A stretch of 64,000 nt of DNA from Sphingobium sp. TKS (GCF_001563265.1 NZ_CP005083.1:65001-129000), one strand, 5' to 3'; numbered from the stretch's first letter, positions 11,728-20,610 are shown. A program made the numbers and translations. The notes: generated by a model from the sequence alone, not told the origin.

Positions 11728-12189
11728 GTGAACGTGGTTGCTGAAATTGCGGTAAGATCAGTGTCGGATTATGCGCCAGAGGATGCGGCGCTTCTGTGTG
11801 CAGTGGGTCGTCTGGTCTGTGCCTGGACGATGCTGGAACAGAGCCTGGAGGCGAAGATCGCGATAATGCGGGAAGCCATGGGGGATGTGCGGACCGTGGG
11901 TGCCCGGACTCGTCCGGGCATGACGAAGCTGATGACCGAACTGCGAACCATGGTGGCGATGCGGGACCGGCGCAATGCCGGCGCATTGATGGAAATATCG
12001 GATATCGAGCGCGACATGCAGAGGATCGACCGGTTCCGGTCGCTCATCATCGGCGGCTTTCAGCAGCCCGCGCCCGGCGGCTTTACATGCCGCGATGCGC
12101 GGAATAACCAGACGCATGTCTCGCTTGAGCAACTCGAAGCGGAGATTGCTTCCCTCGAAAGGGTGGCACAGCGCCTGCTGGCCGTCTGA
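11728..12189 (+). CDS. Hypothetical protein, helical
   Basis: This is a 153-residue protein with GTG start. No domain was recognised. It is acidic and mostly helical, with a hydrophobic stretch ALLCAVGRLVCAWTMLEQSLEAK and a C-terminal heptad-like region (VSLEQLEAEIASLERVAQRLL) that could form a coiled coil. No signal peptide or clear membrane helix is seen. Codon use matches the neighbours. It stands alone between the SdhAF4-like gene and galU. Confidence 0.6.
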   Translation: MNVVAEIAVRSVSDYAPEDAALLCAVGRLVCAWTMLEQSLEAKIAIMREAMGDVRTVGARTRPGMTKLMTELRTMVAMRDRRNAGALMEISDIERDMQRIDRFRSLIIGGFQQPAPGGFTCRDARNNQTHVSLEQLEAEIASLERVAQRLLAV

Positions 12190-12275
12190 AACGGAGTAAG
12201 CCATCTTCCGTGCTTGATCTTTATGCGGCGGAGGGCGAAGCCTATCCGCGCGCCTAGCGAGAAAACAGGAGCCTC

Positions 12276-13175
12276 ATGTCCTACAAACCGATTCGCAAAG
12301 CCGTTTTCCCTGTCGCAGGTCTCGGCACGCGCTTTCTTCCGGCGACCAAGTCGGTGCCCAAGGAACTGCTGCCGGTCGTCGACCGACCGCTGATCCAATA
12401 TGCGGTGGATGAGGCGCGGGAGGCGGGGATCGAGCAGATGATCTTCGTCACCGGCCGCGGCAAGGGCGCGATCGAAGATTATTTCGACATGGCCTATGAG
12501 GCCGAAGCCACCCAGCGCGAGCGGGGCAAGGATCTGTCCTCGCTGGACGGTACGCGGCTGTTGCCGGGCAATGCGGTGTTCCTGCGCCAGCAGGAGCCGC
12601 TGGGTCTGGGCCATGCCATCTGGTGCGCCCGCGACATTGTGGGCGATGAGCCGTTCGCCATCCTGCTGCCTGACGAGTTCATGAAGGGTGCGCCGGGCCG
12701 TGGCTGCCTGAAGCAGATGGTTGAGGCTTATGACAAGGTCGGCGGCAATCTGGTCTGCGCCCTGGAAGTGCCGATGGCGGAGACGCCGAACTATGGCGTG
12801 ATCGATCCGGGCAAGCGTGACGGAGCGCTCACTGAGGTGAAGGGGCTGGTCGAGAAGCCGGCACCGGGCACGGCGCCGTCGAACCTGATCCTGCCGGGGC
12901 GCTATATCCTTCAACCGGAGGTGATGAAGATCCTGGAGACGCAGGAAAAGGGCGCTGGCGGAGAGATTCAGCTTACCGACGCCATGGCTTCGATGATCGG
13001 GATGCAGCCTTTCCACGGCGTGACCTTCGATGGGCGGCGGTTCGATTGCGGGTCGAAGGCGGGTTATATCGAGGCGAACCTGGCGCTGGCGCTGGGGCGC
13101 GAGGATTTGGGCGAGCATATCCGCCGGTTCGCTCTGGCGGAACTGGGCGTCAGCGGGATTGCCGCCGCGGCCTGA
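12276..13175 (+). CDS. galU: UTP--glucose-1-phosphate uridylyltransferase GalU
   Basis: This 299-residue cytoplasmic enzyme makes UDP-glucose from UTP and glucose-1-phosphate for exopolysaccharide, glycolipid and envelope sugars. The nucleotidyl-transferase signature GLGTRFLPATKSVPKELLPV is at residues 12-31. The sugar-binding segment GLVEKPAPGTAPSN and C-terminal FDCGSKAGYIEANLALAL are also present. The length is normal for the family. The start has agga about nine bases upstream (aacaggagcctc). Confidence 0.96.
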   Translation: MSYKPIRKAVFPVAGLGTRFLPATKSVPKELLPVVDRPLIQYAVDEAREAGIEQMIFVTGRGKGAIEDYFDMAYEAEATQRERGKDLSSLDGTRLLPGNAVFLRQQEPLGLGHAIWCARDIVGDEPFAILLPDEFMKGAPGRGCLKQMVEAYDKVGGNLVCALEVPMAETPNYGVIDPGKRDGALTEVKGLVEKPAPGTAPSNLILPGRYILQPEVMKILETQEKGAGGEIQLTDAMASMIGMQPFHGVTFDGRRFDCGSKAGYIEANLALALGREDLGEHIRRFALAELGVSGIAAAA

Positions 13176-13199
13176 GGGCGGTTTGCCTGTTTGCAGCCG

Positions 13200-13252
13200 G
13201 TCATTCGCGCGAAGGCGGGGATGGCCGGCTGGAGCAAGGGCAGGAATCCAGT
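13200..13252. repeat. Degenerate REP-like element
   Basis: gtcattcgcgcgaaggcgggga followed by gcaggaatcca resembles the ends of the composite palindrome at 44581-44669. The inner palindrome is lost. It lies between convergent galU and the GNAT-like gene. Confidence 0.45.
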
Positions 13253-13259
13253 CTCCGCG

Positions 13260-14402
13260 TCAGTTCCCTGTTTCGACCTTGCGAAAGGGAGTCCGATCGG
13301 TCAGCCAGAGCCGGTCCCGCTGCACACCCTGCCGCTCGGCCGCCAGGAAATCGGCGATCGCCCGGCGGAAACTGGCATTGGGGATGAAATGCGCTGAAAA
13401 GGTGGGCTCCGGCGCATAGCCGCGCGCCAGCTTGTGCCCGCCCTGGGCGCCCGCCTCCACCCGTTTCAGCCCGCGGGCGATGGCGATGTCGATCGCCTGA
13501 TAATAGCATAGCTCGAAATGCAGATTGGGCACGTCCTCGGTGCAGCCCCAATAGCGCCCATAAAGCGTATCCGCGCCGATCAGGTTGAGCGCTCCCGCGA
13601 TCGGTCGCCCCTGGCGCAACGCCAGCACCAGCAGCACCCGGTCGGCCATGCTCTCCCCCAGCATGGAGAAGAAGGCGCGGGTCAGATAGGGCCGCCCCCA
13701 TTTGCGCGCCCCGGTATCCTGATAGAAGGTCCAGAATATATCCCAATGCGCCTCGGTCAGCGCCGCGCCGGTCAGGTGGACGATCTCCAGCCCCTCGACG
13801 GCGCGTTCGCGCTCCTTGCGGATATTCTTGCGCTTGGCGCTCGACAGGTCGGCCAGGAAGTCGTTGAAATCGCGATAGCCGCGATTGGTCCAATGGAACT
13901 GGCTGTCCTCCCGGATCAGCCAGCCCGCGGCCTCGAACAGCGCAACCTGCTCCGGCGCGATGAACGTCGCATGGGCGGAGGAGAGCTGATTCTGCTCCAC
14001 CACCGCCTCGATCCCTGCGATCAGCGCCGGGGCGAGGCCTTCGTCGCGCAGCAGCAGCCTTGGCCCCGGCACCGGCGAAAAGGGCGCGGCGACCTGAATC
14101 TTGGGATAATATTGCCCGCCCGCCCGTTCCCATGCATCGGCCCAGCCATGGTCGAACACATATTCGCCCTGGCTGTGGGTCTTGCCATAAAGCGGCGCGG
14201 CGGCGGCGATCCGCCCGTCCGCTCCGTCGATCACCAAGGGCAAGGGCTGCCAGCCGCTATTGCCGCCGACGCTGCCCGAACGTTCCAGCGCGGCAAGGAA
14301 ATCCCAGCTCATGAAGGGATTGGCATCTCCCGCGCAGGCATCCCACTGGTCGCGCGGCAATTCGGCCACGCCCTGGGCGAGGCGCGCCACGCATTCAGTC
14401 AT
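13260..14402 (-). CDS. GNAT-like acyltransferase of the DUF482/COG3146 family
   Basis: This 380-residue protein carries the family landmarks ANPFMSWDFLAALERSGS near the N-terminus, HGWADAWERAGGQYYPKIQ in the middle and EAGAQGGHKLARGYAP toward the C-terminus. It belongs to the GNAT/FemX-like 'peptidogalycan' group; the natural substrate is not established. It is the last gene of a leftward operon (DUF3572, HAD, RidA, GDPD, this gene) and overlaps the preceding gene by 8 bp. Confidence 0.85.
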   Translation of the reverse strand: MTECVARLAQGVAELPRDQWDACAGDANPFMSWDFLAALERSGSVGGNSGWQPLPLVIDGADGRIAAAAPLYGKTHSQGEYVFDHGWADAWERAGGQYYPKIQVAAPFSPVPGPRLLLRDEGLAPALIAGIEAVVEQNQLSSAHATFIAPEQVALFEAAGWLIREDSQFHWTNRGYRDFNDFLADLSSAKRKNIRKERERAVEGLEIVHLTGAALTEAHWDIFWTFYQDTGARKWGRPYLTRAFFSMLGESMADRVLLVLALRQGRPIAGALNLIGADTLYGRYWGCTEDVPNLHFELCYYQAIDIAIARGLKRVEAGAQGGHKLARGYAPEPTFSAHFIPNASFRRAIADFLAAERQGVQRDRLWLTDRTPFRKVETGN

Positions 14403-15120
14403 GCGACCGCTCGAAGATGATCTGGTCGGCGTGCAGCGCAGCGCAGGCGCGCTCCTCCTCGCCGCGCACCGTCCATGTCAGCACGAGCATGCCCCGCCGG
14501 CGGGCATCGGTGGACAGGGACGAAGGCAGGTCGCGAATATCACAGGCAATAAAATCGGGTTTCGCGGTCCAAAGTGCAAGAGCGCGCGCGATTCTGCTGC
14601 GCTGGCCTCGCTTGCCCTGTTCGGTGACGACCAGCCCGCGCGCGACTGCGGGCCGGTGGCGCCGGAACCAGCTTATCGCCATGGGATTGAACGACATGAC
14701 TGCCGCCAGGGTCTTGGGCCGCCGCGCCAGATCGTCGGCAACCGCTGCACAGATGGGGGCGACATGCCGCCCGTCCACCTTGATCTCGATAAGCAGCGGA
14801 ACGTCCGTCCCGCACAGATCGAGCAAGGCTCGCAGGCGCGGAACGCTGCCGCCGTCGGGCAGCATCAGCCGGTCGATCGCCCCGGCGTCATGATCCGAAA
14901 CCGTGCCCGCTTCGCCGGTCATGCGTTGCAACGCGGCGTCGTGGAAGACGATCGCAACGCCGTCGCGGCTGAGGCGCGCATCACATTCGATGCCGAAACC
15001 GCCGGCGATGGCGGCCGTGAAAGCCGCCATGCCGTTTTCGCTGACCCTGCCCCCGTGCAGCCCGCGATGGGCGAAGGGACGCGCGGTCAGGAAGGGGAAG
15101 GCGTCAGGCCGGGCGGACAA
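14395..15120 (-). CDS. Glycerophosphodiester phosphodiesterase
   Basis: This enzyme of about 241 residues hydrolyses glycerophosphodiesters to glycerol-3-phosphate and an alcohol. GDPD landmarks are AHRGLHGG (catalytic His, near residue 16), the metal glutamate/aspartate pair GIECDARLSRDGVAIVFHDA and LLIEIKVDGR. No secretion signal is seen, so it is probably cytoplasmic. The open frame reaches 15204 but homology starts near AHRG. A TTG at 15120, overlapping the RidA gene by 17 bp, is the best start; there is no ATG in the right place. Confidence 0.88.
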   Translation of the reverse strand: MSARPDAFPFLTARPFAHRGLHGGRVSENGMAAFTAAIAGGFGIECDARLSRDGVAIVFHDAALQRMTGEAGTVSDHDAGAIDRLMLPDGGSVPRLRALLDLCGTDVPLLIEIKVDGRHVAPICAAVADDLARRPKTLAAVMSFNPMAISWFRRHRPAVARGLVVTEQGKRGQRSRIARALALWTAKPDFIACDIRDLPSSLSTDARRRGMLVLTWTVRGEEERACAALHADQIIFERSHD

Positions 15121-15565
15121 GGACGATCGCGTCGATCTCGACCACTGCACCGAGCGGCAGCACGGGCACGCCCACGGCGCTGCGAGCATGCTTTCCCGCG
15201 TCACCGAAAACCTCGACCATCAGTTCGGACGCGCCATTGGCGACCTTGGGCTGGTCGGTGAATTCGGGCGTGCTGCTGATGAAGGCGCCCAATTTCACGA
15301 TTCGTTCGACCCGGTCCAGGCTGCCGAGCGCGGCCTTCATCTGCGCGATCAGGTTGAGGCCGCAGGCCCGCGCCGCTTTGACGCCGTAATCGAGGTCGCG
15401 GTCCTCGCCCAGGCGTCCCGTCATCAACTGGCCGTCGGACAGGGAAATCTGCCCGGAAATATGCAGCAGGCCGTTGGCTTCCACCGCCGCGACATAGGCA
15501 GCGACCGGCGCGGCGGCGGCGGGGAGGGTAATGCCCAGTTCGGTGAGGCGGGCTTCGATGCTCAT
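15104..15565 (-). CDS. RidA family protein (YjgF/YER057c/UK114)
   Basis: This 153-residue protein is of the subgroup with a longer N-terminus (YjgH-like). GLLHISGQISLSDGQLMTG and the C-terminal GVPVLPLGAVVEIDAIVLV are typical. RidA proteins hydrolyse reactive enamine/imine intermediates, but the catalytic arginine of true RidA is not clearly present in the usual context, so deaminase activity is uncertain. Start and stop overlap the neighbouring genes (ATGA upstream), which implies coupled translation. Confidence 0.88.
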   Translation of the reverse strand: MSIEARLTELGITLPAAAAPVAAYVAAVEANGLLHISGQISLSDGQLMTGRLGEDRDLDYGVKAARACGLNLIAQMKAALGSLDRVERIVKLGAFISSTPEFTDQPKVANGASELMVEVFGDAGKHARSAVGVPVLPLGAVVEIDAIVLVRPA

Positions 15566-16218
15566 GCGGATGCTCCTTGGATGGTTGGGAAAGAGTCGGG
15601 CGCCGGTCCTTCGGCCAGCCGGGCGGCGATCCAGGTTTCGGCGGCCGCCCAGTCGTCGATCCGGGCATGGGCCAGGGGCGCGGCGGCGACTTCGGCGGCG
15701 ATCTCCGGCTCGCCCACCATATGCAGGCGCCAGACGCCGGGCGCATGATCCGCCACCGACCCATGATGTTCGGCCAGATCGTCGATGAACAGGGCGACGC
15801 TGGGTTGACGCTCCGCGACGATGGCCGCCAGCGGCCGCCCCTTGCCGCCCTGGTTCCAGTGAACCGGGAATGACAGACCGTGGGCCGCCAGTTGTTCCTC
15901 GCGCTGCCGGTGATGCCGCTGTGTGATATTGGTGAGCACCACGATGTCCGCGATTTGGCTCAGGCGGCCGATCGTCTCCACCGCGCCCGCGATCGGCGCT
16001 TGGCGATGCATTTCCGTATCGAAAAAGCCGATCAGCAATTCCCAGACCAGCGCGCGCTCCAGCGGCTTGCCGCTGTCCTTGTGACGCAGAGCCTCTGCAA
16101 AGCCGCGCTCGCGCATGTCGAAATGGACATTATGGCTTTCGTCCAGCCATTGCCGGAAGGGCACCACCATATGCAGCAGCACCTCGTCGCAATCGGTGAT
16201 GATCAGTGGGCGGTTCAT
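15562..16218 (-). CDS. HAD-superfamily hydrolase
   Basis: This 218-residue protein has the N-terminal phosphatase motif IITDCDEVLLHM, in which the first Asp is the nucleophile. Motif II is VVLTNIT, motif III lies around the GGKGR lysine, and motif IV is VALFIDDLAEHH. The substrate cannot be deduced; small phosphorylated metabolites are usual. The start codon overlaps the stop of the DUF3572 gene and its stop overlaps the RidA start. Confidence 0.87.
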   Translation of the reverse strand: MNRPLIITDCDEVLLHMVVPFRQWLDESHNVHFDMRERGFAEALRHKDSGKPLERALVWELLIGFFDTEMHRQAPIAGAVETIGRLSQIADIVVLTNITQRHHRQREEQLAAHGLSFPVHWNQGGKGRPLAAIVAERQPSVALFIDDLAEHHGSVADHAPGVWRLHMVGEPEIAAEVAAAPLAHARIDDWAAAETWIAARLAEGPAPDSFPTIQGASA

Positions 16219-16511
16219 GCGGTGAGAGCCTCCTTCGCGGCGATCAGCGCCGTTGGCGTGCTGTCGATGCTCTCGGCACAGGCGATCAGGTCCGGCTCAT
16301 GATCGGCCAGGAAAGCCAGCACCGCGCTCAATATCGCCGGATCGCCCACGCCTGCCCGTAGCGTATCGGCGTCCAGTCCAGTCAGGGCCAGCAGCCGGTC
16401 GGCACGGCGATCGTCCGCCAATGTCCAGGCCAGCGCCATCAGCGCCAGTACGGATGGCTCTCGAGCCTCGCTTGGACTATGTTGCTTGCCATGGTTAATG
16501 TCGGGACGCAT
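16215..16511 (-). CDS. DUF3572 family protein
   Basis: This protein of about 98 residues matches the alphaproteobacterial DUF3572 pattern (SVLALMALAWTLADDRRADRLLALTGLDADTLRAGVGDP style, residues about 20-60, followed by AVLAFLADHEPDLIACAE). The function is unknown. It is divergent from divK, an arrangement kept in many alphaproteobacteria. The ATG at 16511 is preferred over an upstream TTG at 16523. It heads a tightly overlapping five-gene operon. Confidence 0.82.
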   Translation of the reverse strand: MRPDINHGKQHSPSEAREPSVLALMALAWTLADDRRADRLLALTGLDADTLRAGVGDPAILSAVLAFLADHEPDLIACAESIDSTPTALIAAKEALTA

Positions 16512-16588
16512 GATTGATCTCAACGAAGGGCGGGCTTAGGGGGCGCGCTTCCAATATGTTTGCGGATTTCTCCAAACGCGGGTGACTG

Positions 16589-16951
16589 GTGGCAAAGCGC
16601 GTGCTCGTTGTCGAGGACAACGAACTTAATCTCAAACTTTTTTGCGACCTGTTGCGCGCACACGGGCATGAGGTGCTGCCGCTGCGCGACGGGCGCGACC
16701 TGCTGACGCAGGCGCGGGAGTTCCATCCCGACCTGGTGATCACCGACATCCACCTGCCGCATATCAGCGGCCTTGACCTCATCATCTCGCTGAAGCGGGA
16801 CGCGCAACTATCCGCCGTGCCGATCATGGCGGTCACCGCCTATGCGGGCCATGGCGATGAGGATCGGATTCGCGGGGCAGGCGCGCAGGCCTATGTGTCC
16901 AAGCCGATTTCGGTGCTGCGCTTCGTCGAGCAGGTGAACGCGCTGCTTTAG
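16589..16951 (+). CDS. divK: Single-domain response regulator DivK
   Basis: This 120-residue receiver-only protein signals in the alphaproteobacterial cell-cycle phosphorelay (PleC/DivJ to CckA-ChpT-CtrA). VVEDNELNLKLF supplies the acidic pocket, VITDIHLPHISGLDLI the phospho-acceptor Asp (about residue 53), and AVTAYA and YVSKPIS the conserved Thr and Lys. Assignment as DivK rests on the NELNLKLF stretch and on the neighbouring DUF3572 gene. It starts with GTG. A pleD gene, common next to divK, is absent here. Confidence 0.88.
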   Translation: MAKRVLVVEDNELNLKLFCDLLRAHGHEVLPLRDGRDLLTQAREFHPDLVITDIHLPHISGLDLIISLKRDAQLSAVPIMAVTAYAGHGDEDRIRGAGAQAYVSKPISVLRFVEQVNALL

Positions 16952-16996
16952 GGCGTGTGGGCAGGGGTATAGGTCCGCAAACCGCCCATTTTCCCT

Positions 16997-17014
16997 CTGT
17001 CGCCACCCTGTCAT
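16997..17014 (+). promoter_or_regulatory. PHO box upstream of the PhoX phosphatase gene
   Basis: ctgtcgc-cacc-ctgtcat is two 7-bp PhoB half-sites separated by 4 bp, matching the consensus CTGTCAT-N4-CTGTCAT in 12 of 14 half-site positions. It lies 120 bp before the start of the PhoX gene, which is where PhoB-activated promoters lie. This links the phosphatase to phosphate starvation. Confidence 0.7.
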
Positions 17015-17133
17015 ATGGTTTTCATCGATCCGTCGCGCTTCCGCAGCCTTGCCGTCATCCGCCTCTGCCATGCCCCGTCCGCCAGGGCGCGGTGTCCAGC
17101 CGACAGCCCGAATTGTACATAGGGGTATCATCC

Positions 17134-19017
17134 ATGTCTCATCTGACCGACGAGGCGCGCGCGGCCTTTCGCGATGCGCAGCCCAAGATCACTACGGGCG
17201 AAGACAGCCTGGAGTCGATCGTCGCCGCCAATCCGGCGCGCCGCACCATCCTGAAGAACGGCCTACTGGGCCTTTCCATGCTGCCGATGCTGGGCGCGCT
17301 CACGGCGTGCGGCGATGATGATGCTTCGGCCTCCCCCACGCCGACGCCGACCCCCCCCACACCGACACCGACTCCTGCGGCCAGCTATGCCATCAATTTC
17401 GCGTCGGTTGCGATCAACAGCAACGACACCGTCACCGTCCCTGCGGGTTACACCATTGACGTGCTGCTGAAGGCCGGCGATTCGGTCGAAACCGGCACCG
17501 CCTATGCGCCCGGCAGCTTCCCGAACAGCGCGACCCAGACCAACCTCTGGGCCGGCGGCAATCATGATGGCATGGAATTTTTCGAACTGTCGGGCGTCGA
17601 TCCCAATGCGGGTGGTCTGCTGGCGATCAACCATGAGCTGCCGGACTATAACATCCTCTTTTCCAGCGGCACCTACACAGCCGCCACTGCCACCGCCGAT
17701 CAGAAGGCGATCGCCCTGTCCGCCGTTGGCGTTTCCGTCGTGGAGATCGCCAAGGGCACGGACGGCAAGTTCGCGGTCAAAGCGGGTTCGCGCTTCAACA
17801 AGCGCTATACCGGCAACACCGATTATCGTGCCGGCGGTCCGGCCGCGGGCCTGCTCAGCTCGACCATAAGAGGCACGCTGAACAACTGCGCCTCGGGCCG
17901 TACGCCCTGGGGCACCTATTTGACCTGCGAGGAAACGACCAACAACTATATCGACACGACCCAGCCCAACAACAATTATGGCTGGGTGGTCGAGATCGAC
18001 CCCTATCAGGAACTGGCCGCGCCGACGAAGCGCACCGCCATGGGCCGCTTCAGCCATGAGAATGTCGCCTATCTGAATGACGGCAACAACCGCGTCGCCT
18101 TCTACATGGGTGACGATTCGACGCCGGGCTGCATCTACAAATTCGTGCCCGACCGCGCCTATAGCACCAGCAACCGCGCATCGAACATCGATATGCTGGA
18201 TTATGGCACGCTCTATGTCGCGCGCTTCAACGCCGACGGCACGGGTGAATGGCGCGCGCTGGTGCAGGGGCAGAACGGCCTTGTCGCCAATGCCTCCGAT
18301 CCGGGCAATGTCAGCCAGTCGACCACGCCGCCGACCCCGACGACGGTCAGCTTCAACACCACCGCCGACGTCCTCATCAACACCCAGTCGGCCGCGCGCG
18401 TCGCGGGCGGCACGCTGATGGACCGCCCGGAATGGATCACGGTCGCGCCGAACCGCCAAGCGATCTTCGTGACCCTCACCAATAACAGCGGCCGCCGTGT
18501 CACCGACAATCCCAATCCGCGCACGACCAACCTGCATGGCCATATTCTGAAATTCCGCGAGAATGGCGATTCGCCGCTTGCCACCCGCTTCACCTGGGAA
18601 GTCTTCCTGCTGGCGGGCAATCCCAACCTTGCCGAAGCGAACCTCAAGGGGAATATCAGCGGCGATTATTTCTCCAGCCCCGATGGTCTGCGCATCGATC
18701 CGCAGGGCCGTCTGTGGGTGGAAACCGACCATAACCTCACCGGCAATGCGGGCACGCTGAACGGCGCGGCGGTCAACATGACGCAGGCCTTCGGCAATAA
18801 TTCGATGTATCATGTCGACCAGACGAGCAAGGCGTCCAAGCGCTTCCTGGTCGGTCCTGCGGGCTGCGAGATCACCGGCATCGCTTACACGCCGGACCTC
18901 GAGAGCTTCTTCATCAACATCCAGCATCCGACCGGCAACTGGCCGGTCTCGGGGCAGCAGCCGCGCTCCTCGACCATTGTCGTCCGCCGCACGGATGGGC
19001 AGCCGGTCGGGAACTGA
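17134..19017 (+). CDS. PhoX-family alkaline phosphatase (DUF839), Tat-type leader
   Basis: This 627-residue exported protein has a twin-arginine leader at about residues 36-60 (NPARRTILKNGLLG, hydrophobic core, then LTACGDDD). The Cys suggests a lipobox, so it may be anchored. A Pro-Thr linker follows (about residues 69-84). The DUF839/PhoX body includes TNLWAGGNHDGMEFF, GTYLTCEETTNNYI and GCEITGIAYTPD. PhoX enzymes are Ca/Fe phosphomonoesterases that free phosphate outside the cytoplasm. The ATG at 17134 is chosen because agggg lies about ten bases upstream. A PHO box precedes it. Confidence 0.9.
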   Translation: MSHLTDEARAAFRDAQPKITTGEDSLESIVAANPARRTILKNGLLGLSMLPMLGALTACGDDDASASPTPTPTPPTPTPTPAASYAINFASVAINSNDTVTVPAGYTIDVLLKAGDSVETGTAYAPGSFPNSATQTNLWAGGNHDGMEFFELSGVDPNAGGLLAINHELPDYNILFSSGTYTAATATADQKAIALSAVGVSVVEIAKGTDGKFAVKAGSRFNKRYTGNTDYRAGGPAAGLLSSTIRGTLNNCASGRTPWGTYLTCEETTNNYIDTTQPNNNYGWVVEIDPYQELAAPTKRTAMGRFSHENVAYLNDGNNRVAFYMGDDSTPGCIYKFVPDRAYSTSNRASNIDMLDYGTLYVARFNADGTGEWRALVQGQNGLVANASDPGNVSQSTTPPTPTTVSFNTTADVLINTQSAARVAGGTLMDRPEWITVAPNRQAIFVTLTNNSGRRVTDNPNPRTTNLHGHILKFRENGDSPLATRFTWEVFLLAGNPNLAEANLKGNISGDYFSSPDGLRIDPQGRLWVETDHNLTGNAGTLNGAAVNMTQAFGNNSMYHVDQTSKASKRFLVGPAGCEITGIAYTPDLESFFINIQHPTGNWPVSGQQPRSSTIVVRRTDGQPVGN

Positions 19018-19136
19018 GGATTTGGCGCCGCATCGCCCCTGCTCTCCGGCGCAAGGAAGCCGTCCTTGCCTGCACCGCCCGATCGCGAGGAAGGCGATGC
19101 GCCGCCCTCGCTCTGAACCTCACAGGCAACAAGGAA

Positions 19137-19164
19137 AGGCCCGTTCCCTCAAGGGAACGGGCCT
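19137..19164. terminator. Bidirectional terminator between phoX and rpmG
   Basis: This hairpin has perfect 12-bp arms aggcccgttccc / gggaacgggcct around tcaa. The flanks are moderately T-rich on both strands (cttcatt; ttccttgtt on the other). It sits between convergent genes. Confidence 0.8.
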
Positions 19165-19287
19165 CTTCATTCGGGCGCCAGATTGTGGGATGTCGCATTT
19201 TCCGAGTCATCGACTGCGAACAGCCAATTTGAAAATGCTTCAGGCCGCAAACCCTGAAATCGTCAGGCGGCGTGAGCCGCCGTCAGA

Positions 19288-19455
19288 TCACTTGATCTTG
19301 GCTTCCTTGAACTCGACATGCTTGCGCACGACGGGATCATATTTCCGGAAGCTCAGCTTCTCGGTCTTGGTGCGCGGATTCTTCTTGGTGACGTAGAAGA
19401 AGCCGGTGTCAGCCGAGCTGACGAGGCGAATCTTGACGGTTGCTGGCTTGGCCAT
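19288..19455 (-). CDS. rpmG: 50S ribosomal protein L33
   Basis: This 55-residue ribosomal protein is the Cys-less type. The sequence starts [20 protein letters not shown] and continues with [20 protein letters not shown], then [14 protein letters not shown]. All are diagnostic of L33. It binds 23S rRNA near the E site. It is monocistronic and leftward, with a shared terminator downstream. It is too short for most automatic open-frame cut-offs. Ribosomal protein L33 often neighbours divK/pleD in alphaproteobacteria, and it is only 2.3 kb away here. Confidence 0.96.
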   Translation of the reverse strand: MAKPATVKIRLVSSADTGFFYVTKKNPRTKTEKLSFRKYDPVVRKHVEFKEAKIK

Positions 19456-19688
19456 GGCCTTAGTCCCTGGTCGTGAATATCGTGAAAAAGAAGAGCGGCC
19501 CCCAAATCTCTTGCGAGGAAGGGACCGCCCCGTTTCAGCGGTGCCCCATGAGGCAGATTCGGTTCCATGTCAAGGCGCGTGGTCTAACTCCTGCCGCCAT
19601 GCTACACTTTACGCGGCCTTAACCGGCTCTGGTTCATGAAGGAGTCGGGGCTCAAGGACGAGGCCAGAGAACGGGGGGAGTCTTCTCC

Positions 19689-20021
19689 ATGCGACATGAT
19701 CCGATGTTGGCCATTCTTGTCGATCTGCTGGGGCGGGTCGACGGACTTGCGGGGGAACGGGGCCATGTGCCGGTGGCGCGGCTGCGTGACGAGATCGACC
19801 GGATTCGCCACATCGCGCGCGCCTTTCACCTCGATACGGTGGAATGCCTCGCGAGCACATTGCAATCGGCGCTGTCGTTGCAGGGGGCGGGGCCGGTGGT
19901 CATGTCCTATCTCGACCTGATGCGCGATGCGATCGCGGCGGAAATGCCGGAGGGGGATGTCATCCCGATGCCCGCGGTCGCCAAGCCCGTGTCGGCAACC
20001 GGCGCGCATCTGACCGCCTGA
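19689..20021 (+). CDS. Hypothetical protein, 110 aa
   Basis: No known domain was recognised. The protein is helical (LAILVDLLGRVDGLAGERGH, then a heptad-like LRDEIDRIRHIARAF) with no signal peptide or membrane segment, and ends in a low-complexity Ala/Pro tail. ATG is preceded by ggggag (ggggggagtcttctcc). It lies 22 bp before the UPF0016 gene on the same strand, so the two may be cotranscribed. Confidence 0.6.
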   Translation: MRHDPMLAILVDLLGRVDGLAGERGHVPVARLRDEIDRIRHIARAFHLDTVECLASTLQSALSLQGAGPVVMSYLDLMRDAIAAEMPEGDVIPMPAVAKPVSATGAHLTA

Positions 20022-20043
20022 ACCGAATCAAGACAGCCGCCGC

Positions 20044-20610
20044 ATGGACGCATTGCTGATCGCCCTGCTCGGCTGCCTGTTGGGTGAGATTGGAGACAAG
20101 GGGCAGTTGCTCGCCCTGGCGCTGGCCATGCGTTTCCAGCGCGACGGCGCGGTGATCGCGGGGGTCGTCGCGGCCGCCATCGCCAATGCCGCCATCGGCG
20201 CGGCGGCGGGCGCCTTTCTGGCGCCGATGCTGGGGTCCGATGCCCGGCTGTTGTTCCTTTCGCTGGCGCTGATCTTCCTGGCTCTTGGCATGTTCTGGCC
20301 GACGAAGCAGCCCGATCCGCTGGCGGGCTGGCGGCTGGGGCCGTTTGTGACCACCGCGCTCGGCCTTTTCATCCTGGGCTTTGGCGACGGCGCGCAATTC
20401 CTGATCCTGGGCATAGCCGTGCGAACCGCCGATCCCTTTCTCGCCGCGACCGGGGGTGCCATCGGCATCATCGCCGCGACGATGCCCGTGATCCTATGGC
20501 GCGAGCAACTGTTCAAGATGCTCCCGCTACGCGCCATTCGCCGGGGCGGCGGGGGGCTGGTGCTACTCATCGGTCTGGCCGTGGCGGTATCGGCGCTGCA
20601 TCTCGCCTGA
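20044..20610 (+). CDS. UPF0016/GDT1-TMEM165-like membrane protein
   Basis: This 188-residue protein is almost entirely hydrophobic, with about six membrane helices in two repeats. The first repeat has the family motif GEIGDKGQ (residues about 14-21). In the second repeat the equivalent is GFGDGAQ, which lacks the usual Glu and Lys/Arg. Family members are proposed Mn2+/Ca2+ transporters (MneA, GDT1), with the two E-x-G-D motifs forming the ion path. The degenerate second motif makes the ion specificity here uncertain. Confidence 0.78.
   Translation: MDALLIALLGCLLGEIGDKGQLLALALAMRFQRDGAVIAGVVAAAIANAAIGAAAGAFLAPMLGSDARLLFLSLALIFLALGMFWPTKQPDPLAGWRLGPFVTTALGLFILGFGDGAQFLILGIAVRTADPFLAATGGAIGIIAATMPVILWREQLFKMLPLRAIRRGGGGLVLLIGLAVAVSALHLA

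Noticed and set aside
17263..18927. 554-codon leftward open frame opposite the PhoX gene
   Set aside because: It is a high-GC antisense shadow; the rightward frame has a leader peptide, clear PhoX domains and a ribosome site.
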